Assembly: GCA_964418745.1 (NCBI GenBank)
Contig: CAYQMX010000007.1
Location: forward strand, 191,071-255,070
Length of the DNA: 64,000 bases
Direction: 5' to 3'
Source: Scleromatobacter sp964418745
GTDB taxonomy: Bacteria > Pseudomonadota > Gammaproteobacteria > Burkholderiales > Burkholderiaceae_C
Shown here: one piece after another, positions 50,280 through 60,034 of the stretch
Numbering within the stretch: the first letter of the stretch is position 1
Layout: every line of letters starts with the position of its first letter
Notes under the pieces: model-generated
Seen by the model: the letters and a program-made list of their open reading frames with translations, nothing else
Databases searched by the model: none
Told to the model about the DNA's origin: nothing
Program-made: the position numbers and the translations under genes

Positions 50280-51332
50280 TCAGACCCCGAGCAGCCGGTG
50301 GATGCGCGGGCTGCTGGTGGTGTACTCGAGCGGTCCGTCGTCGCCCGGGCTGAGGTGCCCGGCGACGCCCGCGGCTGCGAGCGTGGCTTCGTGGAAGGCC
50401 GACAGGATCAGCCGCTGCTTGCCCGGGTAGTGCACGACGTCGCCGATGGCGAACAGGCCGGGCACGCTGGTGGCGAACTTCGCCGTGTCCACCTGCACCT
50501 GGCGGCGCTCCAGGGCCAGGCCCCAGTCGGCCAGCGGGCCCAGCTTCGGCGACAGGCCCTGCAGCACCACGAGGGTGTCGACCGGCAGCGCAGCGCTCGC
50601 GCCACCGGCCTCGAGCAACGTCAGCGCCACCAGGCGATCGCCGTCGACCTCGAAGCCCGTGGCCTGGCCGGCCACGAAGTGCAGCGCCCCGGCGTTGCAG
50701 GCGGCGCGGAACGCGGCCACCGTGTCGTCGGCGGCGTCGAACACGTCGCGTCGATGCAGCAGGGTCACGCGCGCGGGCGCGGCGCCGGCGCCGCGCCCGC
50801 GCGCCTCGGCCAGGCGCGTCGCGAACGCGAGGGCCTGGTCGGTGGCACCCGCCACCAGCACATGGCAGCCGGCCAGGGCCGGTGCCGGCACGCGCTCGGC
50901 ATGGTGGAACAGTTGCCGGCCCTCGAACGCCTCGAGGCCGGCCACCTTCAGCGTGCGCGGAACGAAGGCCCCGACGCCCGCGGCCAGCACGATCGCCCCG
51001 CAATCGAAGTGGAGTCCGGTCCGGGTGCGCACGTCGAAGCGGCCGCCGTCGGCGGGCGCCACGTGGCTGACCAGCTGGTCGAAATGGAACACGGGCGCGA
51101 ACGGCCGGATCTGCGCGAGCAGGCGTTCGGTGAGCTCGCGGCCGGTGCAGGCGGGCAGCGCGGGAATGTCGTAGATCGGCTTGTCGCCATAGAGCTCGAC
51201 GCACTGGCCGCCCGCGAAGGGCAGGGCGTCGACCACGTGCGCGGAGATCTCGCGCAGCCCCAGCTCGAAGACCTGGAACAGCCCGGCGGGGCCGGCGCCG
51301 ATGATCAGCGCGTCTGTCTGGAGAGGGGGCAT
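50280..51332 (-). CDS. Ferredoxin/flavodoxin-NADP+ reductase, thioredoxin-reductase type
   Basis: 350 residues, FAD- and NADPH-binding. The FAD motif is ALIIGAGPAGLFQVFELGLR (with the D before it), the NADPH site is HVLVAGATDQALAFA (GxxxxA variation of GGGDSA), and the C-terminal FAD block is VPGLFAIGDVVHYPGK. The CxxC redox pair of thioredoxin reductases is absent, as in type-2 FNRs (Bacillus YumC type). It would move electrons between NADPH and the ferredoxin encoded 88 bases upstream on the same strand, possibly for the sulfite reductase encoded further upstream. Confidence 0.87.
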   Translation of the reverse strand: MPPLQTDALIIGAGPAGLFQVFELGLREISAHVVDALPFAGGQCVELYGDKPIYDIPALPACTGRELTERLLAQIRPFAPVFHFDQLVSHVAPADGGRFDVRTRTGLHFDCGAIVLAAGVGAFVPRTLKVAGLEAFEGRQLFHHAERVPAPALAGCHVLVAGATDQALAFATRLAEARGRGAGAAPARVTLLHRRDVFDAADDTVAAFRAACNAGALHFVAGQATGFEVDGDRLVALTLLEAGGASAALPVDTLVVLQGLSPKLGPLADWGLALERRQVQVDTAKFATSVPGLFAIGDVVHYPGKQRLILSAFHEATLAAAGVAGHLSPGDDGPLEYTTSSPRIHRLLGV

Positions 51333-51420
51333 GCGGGACTCGGGAAGCGGAGCGGGACGGGCTGGCCGGGGGCCCGGGAACCGTGGCGCGCTGCGCGAGC
51401 CGGCGCTGCGCCCTGGCGAC

Positions 51421-51744
51421 TCAGCGCTTGAGCTCGCCGATCTTGTCCTTGACGTCTTTCCAGTCGTCCGCATCGGGCAAGGCGGCCTTGCGCTTGGTGA
51501 TGCTGGGCCAGGTCTTGGCCAGGTCGGCGTTGATCTTGATGAACGCGAGCTGGTTGGCCGGCACGTCTTCCTCGGGCAGGATCGCGTTGACCGGGCACTC
51601 GGGGATGCACACGGCGCAGTCGATGCACTCGTCCGGATCGATCGCCAGGAAGTTCGGGCCTTCGCGGAAGCAATCGACAGGGCACACGTCGACGCAGTCG
51701 GTGTACTTGCAACGGATACAGGCTTCGGTAACGACGTGGGTCAT
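51421..51744 (-). CDS. fdxA: 7Fe-type ferredoxin FdxA
   Basis: 107 residues. Two cluster motifs are visible: CIRCKYTDCVDVCPVDCF near the N-terminus (3Fe-4S/4Fe-4S mix) and CIDCAVCIPECPVNAI. The acidic C-terminal tail (ADDWKDVKDKIGELKR) is typical of the proteobacterial FdxA family. A small soluble electron carrier. Precedes the ferredoxin reductase gene in the same direction, forming a natural pair. Confidence 0.95.
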   Translation of the reverse strand: MTHVVTEACIRCKYTDCVDVCPVDCFREGPNFLAIDPDECIDCAVCIPECPVNAILPEEDVPANQLAFIKINADLAKTWPSITKRKAALPDADDWKDVKDKIGELKR

Positions 51745-51786
51745 GGCAGCGGGTGCGTGGCGGTCAGGGCGGGAGCAGCGAGGATT

Positions 51787-52611
51787 CTAAGGCTTGGACG
51801 GTGCCTGGAGCGGCGTCAGGGCCATGGTGTCGGCCGCAGGCGACGCTGCGGCTGACGCCGCCGTCGCCCCAAGTGACGATGCGGCTGACGCCGCCGTCGC
51901 CCCAAGTGACGATGCGGCTGACGCCGCCGTCGCCCCGACGCCGACGATGACGACGGTCGGGCGGCCGCCGTGGAGGACGACGGCCTCGGCGAGGGTGTCG
52001 ACGCGGTGATCGCTGCCGTGCTGGTCGGGCCAGCCGGCGCGCGAGACCACGGCGACCGGCGTCCCGGGCGGCCAGCCGGCGCCGATCAGGCGCCGCGACA
52101 GCGCCGCGAGCTGGCGGCCGGCCATGTAGAAGACCTCGGTGTCGGCGCCGCGCGTGGCCACAAGCTGGCCGGCGCGCGTCATCGCGGTGCTCAGCGCCAC
52201 GCTGCGGCCCGAGCCGCGCCGGGTCAGCGGGCGCTGCAGGTCGGCGGCGGCGGCGATCGCCGCGGTCACGCCCGGTACGACCGTGCAGGCGATGCCCGCC
52301 GCGGCCAGGGCCTCGAGTTCCTCGTCGAGGCGGCCGAACACGCTCGGGTCGCCGCCCTTGAGGCGCACGACGTGGCCGCCGGCCCGGGCATGCTGGACCA
52401 GCAGCGCGTTGATGCGGGCCTGGGCCGTCGAGTCGCAGAAGCCGCGCTTGCCGACGTCGATCCATTCGGCCGCCGGCGCCATCTCGCGCAGCGCCGGGTC
52501 GACCAGCGCGTCGTGCAGCACCACGGTCGCGCTGGCCAGCGCCCGTGCGCCGCGCAGCGTGATCAGGTCGGCGGATCCGGGGCCGGCGCCCACGATGGTC
52601 ACTCGGGTCAT
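51787..52611 (-). CDS. cobA: Uroporphyrinogen-III C-methyltransferase (siroheme branch)
   Basis: 274 residues. Uses S-adenosylmethionine to make precorrin-2, the precursor of siroheme needed by sulfite reductase. Signatures: VTIVGAGPGSADLITLRGAR, VVLHDALVD, VVRLKGGDPSVFGR, GIACTVVPGVTAAIAAAA and LPLTRRG-like QRPLTRRGSGR. It lacks the CysG N-terminal dehydrogenase/ferrochelatase part. The C-terminal 45 residues are an Ala/Ser tail encoded by 33-base tandem repeats and not part of the enzyme. Downstream of cysH by 78 bases in the same direction, consistent with an assimilatory sulfate reduction unit. Confidence 0.93.
   Translation of the reverse strand: MTRVTIVGAGPGSADLITLRGARALASATVVLHDALVDPALREMAPAAEWIDVGKRGFCDSTAQARINALLVQHARAGGHVVRLKGGDPSVFGRLDEELEALAAAGIACTVVPGVTAAIAAAADLQRPLTRRGSGRSVALSTAMTRAGQLVATRGADTEVFYMAGRQLAALSRRLIGAGWPPGTPVAVVSRAGWPDQHGSDHRVDTLAEAVVLHGGRPTVVIVGVGATAASAASSLGATAASAASSLGATAASAAASPAADTMALTPLQAPSKP
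51838..51936. repeat. 33-base tandem repeat, three copies
   Basis: Two identical copies (51871-51903, 51904-51936) and one diverged copy (51838-51870). Being a multiple of three it adds 11-residue units (SLGATAASAAS type) to the C-terminus of the methyltransferase without breaking the frame. Confidence 0.9.
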
Positions 52612-52689
52612 GGTGTTGGACGGTAGTGCAGCGGGCGCCCGCCGGCAAGCGTCGGCGGGACGGGGCGGCGGCGGGCGGGCCGCCGGCGT

Positions 52690-53472
52690 TCAGGCCGCGG
52701 CGACCGCGGTCTTGGTGGCGTGCAGGCCGCACTCCTTGGCGGCCTCGTCTTCCCACCACCAGCGGCCGGCGCGGAAGTCCTCGCCCACGGCGATGGCGCG
52801 CGTGCAGGGGGCGCAGCCGATGCTGGGCATGAACTCGTCGTGCAGCGGGTTGTAGGGCACGTCGTGCGTGGCGATGTAGTGCCAGACGTCGTTCCAGGTC
52901 CAGTCGGCCAGCGGATTGACCTTGGTGCGGCCGCTGGCTTCGCTCTCGATGAACGGCACCGTGCCGCGATTGCTCGACTGCTCGCGGCGCAGGCCGGTGA
53001 TCCAGGCCGTGCGGCCTTCCAGCATGCGGCCCAGCGGCTCCATCTTGCGCACGCCGCAGCAGGCCTTGCGCAGCTCGAGGCTCTTGTACATCGCGTCCTC
53101 GCCGTTCTGGCGCACGAACTGCACGACCTGTTCCTCGCGCGGGCGATAGACCTCCACCGGCCGCGCGTAGCGCTGCTCGATGCGCGGGATGAGGGCCGAG
53201 GTCTCGGGGTGCAGCTTGCCGGTCTCGAGCGTGCCGATGGCGATGTCCAGGCCCAGGCTGGCGATCAGGTCGGTGACGACCATGTCCTCGGCGCCGAGGC
53301 TGGTGGCCTGCACGATGCGGCCGCGATGATCCTGCGTGGTGGCGCGCAGCAGCTCGATCGTGGCGTCGAGCTTGGCGGCGAAGTCGGCGCTCGGCCGCGC
53401 GTAAAGCGCGATGGCCGAGGCGCGGGCCGGTGCCTGCAGCGACGAGAAGGCGGCGGTCTCGGGTGCGCTCAT
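52690..53472 (-). CDS. cysH: Adenylylsulfate/phosphoadenylylsulfate reductase CysH
   Basis: 260 residues. Reduces (phospho)adenylyl sulfate to sulfite. TSLGAEDMVVTDLI is the nucleotide-binding part; two Cys pairs, KACCGVRK (138-139) and GCAPC (220, 223), bind a 4Fe-4S cluster, which marks the APS-reducing (plant/Pseudomonas-like) class rather than the E. coli PAPS class. The catalytic Cys248 lies in ECGLH near the C-terminus. One base separates its start from the DUF934 stop. An upstream frame adds 16 residues overlapping that gene and is less likely. Confidence 0.95.
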   Translation of the reverse strand: MSAPETAAFSSLQAPARASAIALYARPSADFAAKLDATIELLRATTQDHRGRIVQATSLGAEDMVVTDLIASLGLDIAIGTLETGKLHPETSALIPRIEQRYARPVEVYRPREEQVVQFVRQNGEDAMYKSLELRKACCGVRKMEPLGRMLEGRTAWITGLRREQSSNRGTVPFIESEASGRTKVNPLADWTWNDVWHYIATHDVPYNPLHDEFMPSIGCAPCTRAIAVGEDFRAGRWWWEDEAAKECGLHATKTAVAAA

Positions 53473-53473
53473 G

Positions 53474-53965
53474 TCAGGCGGCCTCGCGGGCGAATGCCGG
53501 CTTCGGCTGGACGACGTCACCCTGGTAGTGGCCGGCGGGGAAGAAGCCCAGCGCGCGTTCGGCCGAGCTGCGGCGCTCGCCCTCGCGCAGCAAGACGGCG
53601 TCGAAGCCCGAGCGCTGCAGCAGCGGCATCATGTCGACCAGCACCTCGCCGGTGGCGCGGATCTCGCCCGCGAAGCGCAGGCGCGCGCGCAGCACGTGCG
53701 CCTGGGAATAGGCGCGGCCGTCGACCCACTTCGGGAACTCGAGGGCGACCAGCGCGAAGCGCGGCAGGTCGTCGGCCAGTTCTTCCACGTCGACGGTGTT
53801 GGGCAGCAGCACGCCCACGGGCACGTCGGCGGGCCAGGCGTCGCGGACGGCCTGCCATTGCACCAGGGTCAGCAGCCGGTTCGGGGCCGGGCCGGCGATC
53901 TCCGAGTCGGGCAGCAGCAGCCAGGGATCGGCGGGAGGAACGGCGTGGCGGTCGATGAACTTCAT
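53474..53965 (-). CDS. DUF934 protein of the sulfite reductase operon
   Basis: 163 residues of the DUF934 family, recognised by VLLPNTVDVEELADDLPRFA, LVALEFPKWVDGRAYSQAHV, LRARLRFAGEIRATGEVLVD and MMPLLQRSGFDA. These proteins accompany haemoprotein sulfite reductases in proteobacteria lacking CysJ and are thought to help electron transfer or assembly; no direct proof is known to me. Located 17 bases after the sulfite reductase gene and one base before cysH, so the three are cotranscribed. Confidence 0.92.
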   Translation of the reverse strand: MKFIDRHAVPPADPWLLLPDSEIAGPAPNRLLTLVQWQAVRDAWPADVPVGVLLPNTVDVEELADDLPRFALVALEFPKWVDGRAYSQAHVLRARLRFAGEIRATGEVLVDMMPLLQRSGFDAVLLREGERRSSAERALGFFPAGHYQGDVVQPKPAFAREAA

Positions 53966-53982
53966 GATCTGCGGTCTCCGGC

Positions 53983-55683
53983 TCAGGCGGCGATGGCGGT
54001 TTCGCGACGCACGGCGTCGGTGGCCTGGCGGAACGGGGCGATGCCGATACGGCGGGCGGTATCCACGAAGCGCTCGTTGGCGGCGCGCTGTTCGCGGAAG
54101 ATCTCGATCAGCGCCTGGATCACGGCGGGCACTTCCTCGGCCGCGAACGACGGGCCGATCACCTTGGCCGGCACCGACGCGCCGCTGAGCGTGCTGCCGT
54201 CGGAGCCGCCGATGCTGACCTGGTACCACTCGGCTCCATCCTTGTCGATGCCCAGGATGCCGATGTGGCCGGTGTGGTGGTGGCCGCACGAATTCATGCA
54301 GCCGCTGATGTGCAGGTCGATGTCGCCCAGGTCCAGCAGAGCGTCGAGGTCGTCGAACTGCTCGGTGATGGCGGCCGCGATCGGCAGCGAGCGGGCGTTG
54401 GCCAGCGCGCACAGGTCGCCGCCGGGGCAGGCGATCATGTCGGTCAGCAGGCCGATGTTGGGCGTGGCGAAGCCGGCTTCCTGCGCGGCGTGCCAGACGG
54501 CGCGCAGGTCGGCCTCGCGCACCCACGGCAGGATCAGGTTCTGGTCGTGCGACACGCGCAACTCGCCCAGCGAGTAGCGGTCGGACATCGTCGCCGCGGC
54601 CTCCATCTGGGCCGACGTGACGTCCCCGGGCGGCAGGCCGGCGCGCTTGAGCGACAGCGTGACGGCGCGGTAGCCCTCGATCTGGTGGGCGTGCACGTTG
54701 CGATCCAGCCAGCGCAGGAAGGGCACGGGCGCGGCGCCGGTGCGGTTCGGGTCGAACCCGCCGATGGCCGGGTGCACCTTCCCGGGCCGGGTGAAGTGCG
54801 CGGCGACGCGGTCGAACTCGGCCTGCGGGATGATGTGCGCGGTGCCGCCCACGTCGTCGGCCAGGATCTTGCGGTACTCGGCCTCCACCTGGTCGAAGAA
54901 CTTCTTGCCTTCGGCCTTCACCAGGATCTTGATGCGCGCCTTGTAGGCGTTGTCGCGGCGGCCGAAGCGGTTGTACACGCGCACGATCGCCTCGATGTAG
55001 ACGAGGATCTGGTTCCAGGGCAGGAATTCGTTGGCTACCGAGGCGATCACCGGCGTGCGGCCCATGCCGCCGCCCACCAGCACCTTGAAGCCCACTTCGC
55101 CGGCCTCGTTCCTGAGCAGTTGCAGGCCGATGTCGTGCCAGGCGATCGCGGCACGGTCTTCCAGCGAGCCGCTGACGGCGATCTTGAACTTGCGCGGCAG
55201 GAATGCGAATTCGGGCTGCAGCGTGCTCCACTGGCGCAGCAGCTCGCAGTACGGGCGCGGGTCGACGATCTCGTCGGGCGCGATGCCGGCGAAGACGTCG
55301 GAGGTGATGTTGCGGATGCAGTTGCCCGAGGTCTGGATGCCGTGCATGTCGACATCGGCCAGCAAGTCCATCGCATCGGCCGACTTCGTCAGCGGAATCC
55401 AGTTGAACTGGGCGTTCTGGCGGGTGGTGAAGTGCAGGAAGTCGCGGTCCAGTTCCCGGGCCATGCGGGCCAGCTGGCGCAACTGGCGGCTGGCGAGCTC
55501 GCCGTAGGGGATCGCGACGCGCAGCATCGGCGCGTGGCGCTGGACATACCAGCCGTTCTGCAGGCGCAACGGGCGGAACTCGTCGTCGCCCAGTTCGCCC
55601 GCCAGGTTGCGCTCGAGCTGGTCGCGGAACTGTGCGGCGCGGGCGCGTACAAACTGGCGGTCGAAGTCGGTGTACTGGTACAT
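53983..55683 (-). CDS. cysI: Ferredoxin/NADPH-type sulfite (nitrite) reductase haemoprotein
   Basis: 566 residues. Reduces sulfite to sulfide with siroheme and a 4Fe-4S cluster. N-terminal half: FLHFTTRQNAQFNWIPL (ferredoxin-like parachute region) and TSGNCIRNITSDVFAGIAPD. The cluster ligands are in CPGGDLCALANA and ISGCMNSCGHHHTGHIG. Start chosen at MYQYTDFD; upstream in-frame codons to 55758 overlap the divergent promoter region. First gene of cysI-DUF934-cysH. The absence of cysJ beside it suggests electrons come from ferredoxin, which the nearby fdxA/reductase pair could provide. Confidence 0.94.
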   Translation of the reverse strand: MYQYTDFDRQFVRARAAQFRDQLERNLAGELGDDEFRPLRLQNGWYVQRHAPMLRVAIPYGELASRQLRQLARMARELDRDFLHFTTRQNAQFNWIPLTKSADAMDLLADVDMHGIQTSGNCIRNITSDVFAGIAPDEIVDPRPYCELLRQWSTLQPEFAFLPRKFKIAVSGSLEDRAAIAWHDIGLQLLRNEAGEVGFKVLVGGGMGRTPVIASVANEFLPWNQILVYIEAIVRVYNRFGRRDNAYKARIKILVKAEGKKFFDQVEAEYRKILADDVGGTAHIIPQAEFDRVAAHFTRPGKVHPAIGGFDPNRTGAAPVPFLRWLDRNVHAHQIEGYRAVTLSLKRAGLPPGDVTSAQMEAAATMSDRYSLGELRVSHDQNLILPWVREADLRAVWHAAQEAGFATPNIGLLTDMIACPGGDLCALANARSLPIAAAITEQFDDLDALLDLGDIDLHISGCMNSCGHHHTGHIGILGIDKDGAEWYQVSIGGSDGSTLSGASVPAKVIGPSFAAEEVPAVIQALIEIFREQRAANERFVDTARRIGIAPFRQATDAVRRETAIAA

Positions 55684-55808
55684 CGTGTCTTTTCTTTGCT
55701 CGGCGGGGCAGGCGCCCGGGACCTGATTGGAGGGGACAATGTAGTGAATCGCCTTCATAACTGGAACTACACTTTTTCTATGGGATCATGCTTGTGAGGA
55801 ATATGGAA

Positions 55809-56780
55809 ATGCGTTTTCCGATCATGGCGGGCTGCTGTCGGGTCGCCGCGGTGGCCGTGGCCCTGGTCGGATCGACGCTGTTGGCGGCCTGCAACACGGC
55901 GCCGGTCAGCCGCCCGGTGGGCGAGACCCTGCCGGTGTGCACCCCGGCCTCCGCGCCCGCGGTCGCCGAGGTGGTCGTGCCGCCGAAGCCGATGCGCCCG
56001 CCGCGCATCGCCCTCGCGCTGGGCGGGGGCGCCGCCCGGGGCTTCGCCCACATCGGCGTGATCGAGGTGCTGGAGGAGAACGGCATCCATCCCGACATCG
56101 TCACCGGCACCTCCGCCGGCAGCCTGGTCGCCGCGATGTACGCCGCGGGCCGCAGCGGCCGCGAACTCGAGGCCATCGCGCTGAACATGGACGAGTCCCG
56201 CCTGACCGACTGGGCCTTTCCCGGCCGCGGCATGATCCGCGGCGAGGCGCTGGCCACCTACGTGCGCGAGGAGGTCGGCAACCGCACCTTCGAGCAGATG
56301 AAGATCCCGCTGGGCATCGTCGCCACCGACCTCGACAGCGGCAAGCCCATCCTGTTCCGCCGCGGCGACATCGGCACCGCGGTGCGCGCCTCCAGCGCCG
56401 TGCCGGCCGTGTTCCAGCCGGTGCGCATCGGCACCCACGAGTACGTGGACGGCGGCCTGGCCTCGCCGGTGCCGGTGCGCTCCGCGCGCGACATGGGCGC
56501 CGACGTGATCATCGCCGTCGACATCTCGCAACTGCCCGACGGCGGCGACACCAGCAACGCGCTGCACATGCTCCTGCAGACCTTCTCCATCATGGGTCGC
56601 AGCATCAACGAGCTGGAGCTGAAGGAGGCCGAGATCGTGCTGCACCCGAAGCTGCCGGGCGTGGCGGGCACCGATTTCACGGTGCGCAAGAAGAGCATCG
56701 AGGCCGGGCGCGAAGCGGCGCTGGCTATGCTGCCGGCCATCAAGGCCAAGGTGGCGATGCAGGTGCCGGTCAACCGCTGA
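55809..56780 (+). CDS. Patatin-like phospholipase lipoprotein
   Basis: 323 residues. Signal peptide with lipobox LLAAC (Cys28), so the enzyme is lipid-anchored in the periplasm or outer membrane. The patatin fold is shown by the oxyanion loop ALGGGAARGFAHIGV, nucleophile Ser102 in GTSAGS and Asp214 in VDGGLASPVP, the Ser-Asp dyad. RssA/YchK-like bacterial patatins hydrolyse lipids; the substrate is unknown. Start at 55809 gives an eight-base gap to AGGA (55797-55800); Met codons at 55788 and 55803 are less well placed. Divergent from cysI, with 125 bases between. Confidence 0.88.
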   Translation: MRFPIMAGCCRVAAVAVALVGSTLLAACNTAPVSRPVGETLPVCTPASAPAVAEVVVPPKPMRPPRIALALGGGAARGFAHIGVIEVLEENGIHPDIVTGTSAGSLVAAMYAAGRSGRELEAIALNMDESRLTDWAFPGRGMIRGEALATYVREEVGNRTFEQMKIPLGIVATDLDSGKPILFRRGDIGTAVRASSAVPAVFQPVRIGTHEYVDGGLASPVPVRSARDMGADVIIAVDISQLPDGGDTSNALHMLLQTFSIMGRSINELELKEAEIVLHPKLPGVAGTDFTVRKKSIEAGREAALAMLPAIKAKVAMQVPVNR

Positions 56781-56789
56781 GCCAGGCGC

Positions 56790-58169
<1,380 letters not shown>

Positions 58170-58229
58170 CGCCGCGATGCTAGCCGAGCGTCGATGGCCG
58201 CTGCCGGGCATCGACGGCGAACGGGCATG

Positions 58230-58254
58230 AAAAAACCCGGCCGGGGCCGGGTTT
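58230..58254 (-). terminator. Terminator after the phasin gene
   Basis: Nine-pair stem AAACCCGGC/GCCGGGTTT (58233-58241 with 58246-58254), four-base loop, followed on the minus strand by six T counting the stem end. About 45 bases after the phasin stop. Confidence 0.88.
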
Positions 58255-58299
58255 CCTGGGGCGACGCCGTCGGGTGGCGTCTGCGCGTCCTGGCAAGGC

Positions 58300-58857
58300 T
58301 CAGGCGGCGGTCTTCTTGCCGGCCTTCGTGGTCGCCTGCGTGGCCTTGACCGCGGTGTTGGTCAGCGACTGGAAGTTGGCTTCGGCGACGTCGACGGCCT
58401 GCTTGCTGGCCTTCTGCACGCTTTCGAGCGCATTGGTGGCGGCGGCGATGGCCGACTTCACCAGGGCGGCGGCGGACTCGGTGCCGGCCGGGGCGTTCTT
58501 CACGGCGCCGTCGACGACGCTGTTGAAGTTGGCCTGGGCGGCGGCGACCTGGGCTTCGGCGACCTTGGTCACTTCGGCGTTGGTGGACGCGGCGATGTCG
58601 TACAGATGGCGGCCGTAGGCGGCGGCCTTCTCCGCGGCGGGCTGCAGCAGGTTGGCTTGCAGGGCCAGCAGTTCCTGGGCATCCTTGACGGCCAGGCTGG
58701 CGGCGGCGGTGGACTGCACTTCGGTCAGCGAGGCCTTGGCGACTTGCAGGTTCAGCTCGACGAGCTTCTCGACGCCTTCGAAGGCCTTGTTGGTCAGGTC
58801 GAACAGGGTCTCGAGATTGGCCTTCTGGGCGGCAACGATTTGTTCAGCGGTCAGCAT
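58300..58857 (-). CDS. phaP: Phasin (PHA granule-associated protein)
   Basis: 185 residues, length and all-helical Ala-rich sequence of PhaP. AEQIVAAQKANLETLFDLTN and KAFEGVEKLVELNLQVAKAS open the protein as in Ralstonia/Burkholderia phasins, followed by long amphipathic helices (QVAAAQANFNSVVDG, VQKASKQAVDVAEANFQSL) and a Lys/Ala tail. Phasins coat polyhydroxyalkanoate granules and can be very abundant; the strong promoter, AGGAG ribosome site and strong terminator fit that. Monocistronic. Confidence 0.93.
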   Translation of the reverse strand: MLTAEQIVAAQKANLETLFDLTNKAFEGVEKLVELNLQVAKASLTEVQSTAAASLAVKDAQELLALQANLLQPAAEKAAAYGRHLYDIAASTNAEVTKVAEAQVAAAQANFNSVVDGAVKNAPAGTESAAALVKSAIAAATNALESVQKASKQAVDVAEANFQSLTNTAVKATQATTKAGKKTAA

Positions 58858-58915
58858 GGATAGGATCTCCTGAGGTTTCTGGGGTCAAAGCCGGGTTGCA
58901 TCGCGCCGCAATCGT

Positions 58916-58930
58916 TTGCTGCAGTGCAAC
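58916..58930. promoter_or_regulatory. PhaR-like site near the phasin transcription start
   Basis: TTGCTGCAGTGCAAC, a near-palindrome of TGC/GCA blocks like sites bound by the PHA repressor PhaR. It sits just downstream of the -10 box, where a repressor would block initiation. Identification by resemblance only. Confidence 0.45.
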
Positions 58931-58939
58931 ATGGAACCA

Positions 58940-58967
58940 AGTATAAAAGTCTGACAGGCGATTGCAA
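58940..58967 (-). promoter_or_regulatory. Phasin promoter
   Basis: TTGCAA (58967-58962) and TATACT (58945-58940) on the minus strand, spacer 16. Start expected near 58933, giving a leader of about 75 bases. Confidence 0.7.
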
Positions 58968-58971
58968 GTAG

Positions 58972-58989
58972 TTTTGCTGCGCTGCAGCA
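58972..58989. promoter_or_regulatory. PhaR-like site upstream of the phasin -35 box
   Basis: TTTTGCTGCGCTGCAGCA, second TGC/GCA-rich near-palindrome, five bases before the -35 box. Two such sites flanking the promoter are as expected for granule-sensing autoregulation. Confidence 0.4.
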
Positions 58990-59036
58990 TCCTTTAGGGG
59001 TATCCCTCCACCACGTCATCGGTTGTACACCCGTCC

Positions 59037-59990
59037 GTGCTTGCTTTCCACTTCGATCCGCACATCCTCCCGCTGTCGCCGGGCCACCGGTTTCCGATCG
59101 GCAAGTACGGACTCCTGCGGCGCCGCGTCGAGGCCGATCCGCGCGGCATCGAACTGCGCATCGCCGGGCCGGCCAGCGATGGCGAACTGGCGCTGGCGCA
59201 CGATCCGGCCTACATCGCCGACGTGCTCGACGGCACGCTGAGCCCCGCCCGCCAGCGCGAGATCGGCTTCGAATGGACGCCCGCGCTGGCCACCCGCGCC
59301 GTCTGGTCGGTGGGCGCCACGATCGCCGCCGCGCGCACCGCCCTGGCCGACGGCCCCGAGGGCGGCGTCAGCGCCAGCCTGGGCGGCGGCACGCACCATG
59401 CGAACGCGACGCAGGGCTCGGGCTACTGCGTGTTCAACGACGTCGCCGTCGCGGCGCGCCTGATGCAGGCCGAATGGCACCGCCGCCGGCGCGCGCTGCT
59501 GCAGGTGGCGGTGATCGACCTCGACGTGCACCAGGGCAACGGCACCGCGGCGATCTTCGCGGACGACCCCACCGTCTTCACGTTCTCGATGCATGGCGAG
59601 CGCAACTTCCCGTTCCGCAAGTCGCCCGGCGACCTCGACGTCGGCCTGCCCGACGGCTGCACGGACGACATCTACCTGGCGGCGCTGCGGCCCGCGCTGG
59701 CCGAGATGTGGCGGCGCCTGGAGGCGCGGCCGCCGGGCCTGGTGTTCTACGTGGCAGGCGCCGACCCGCACGAGGGCGATCGCCTCGGACGCCTGAAGCT
59801 GACCACCGCGGGCCTGGCCGCGCGCGATGAATTCGTGCTGCGGGCGCTGGTCGAGCGCGGCATCCCGGCCGTGGTGCTGATGGCCGGCGGCTACGGCCAC
59901 GTCGTCGACACCACGGTGGATGTGCATCTGCAGACGCTGCGCATCGCGGAGCGGGCGCAGGCCGCCCGGGCCGGCGTCAGCGCGGGGTGA
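59037..59990 (+). CDS. Histone-deacetylase-superfamily hydrolase
   Basis: 317 residues of the class IV-like bacterial histone-deacetylase/acetoin-utilisation family. Zinc-site signatures: SLGGGTHHANATQGSGYCVF (His-His pair and FND following), VIDLDVHQGNGTAAIF (Asp and His ligands), YVAGADPHEGDRLG and MAGGYGHVVDTTV. These cytoplasmic zinc enzymes deacetylate small amides or polyamines; the substrate is unknown. GTG start at 59037 gives the normal N-terminus (LAFHFDPH). First of four plus-strand genes with tight spacing to 62210. Confidence 0.9.
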   Translation: MLAFHFDPHILPLSPGHRFPIGKYGLLRRRVEADPRGIELRIAGPASDGELALAHDPAYIADVLDGTLSPARQREIGFEWTPALATRAVWSVGATIAAARTALADGPEGGVSASLGGGTHHANATQGSGYCVFNDVAVAARLMQAEWHRRRRALLQVAVIDLDVHQGNGTAAIFADDPTVFTFSMHGERNFPFRKSPGDLDVGLPDGCTDDIYLAALRPALAEMWRRLEARPPGLVFYVAGADPHEGDRLGRLKLTTAGLAARDEFVLRALVERGIPAVVLMAGGYGHVVDTTVDVHLQTLRIAERAQAARAGVSAG

Positions 59991-60034
59991 GCGTCCTCGC
60001 TCACAATGGGCGATCCACTCCCCGCGTCCGAAAG

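Noticed and set aside
51838..51936. CRISPR array
   Set aside because: Repeats are directly adjacent with no spacers and keep the reading frame; they are a coding tandem repeat.
55684..55808. CysB binding site between cysI and the patatin gene
   Set aside because: The region has an ATAACTGGAACTA-like stretch and TGTAGT/ACTACA arms, but the CysB consensus is too loose to claim it from sequence alone.
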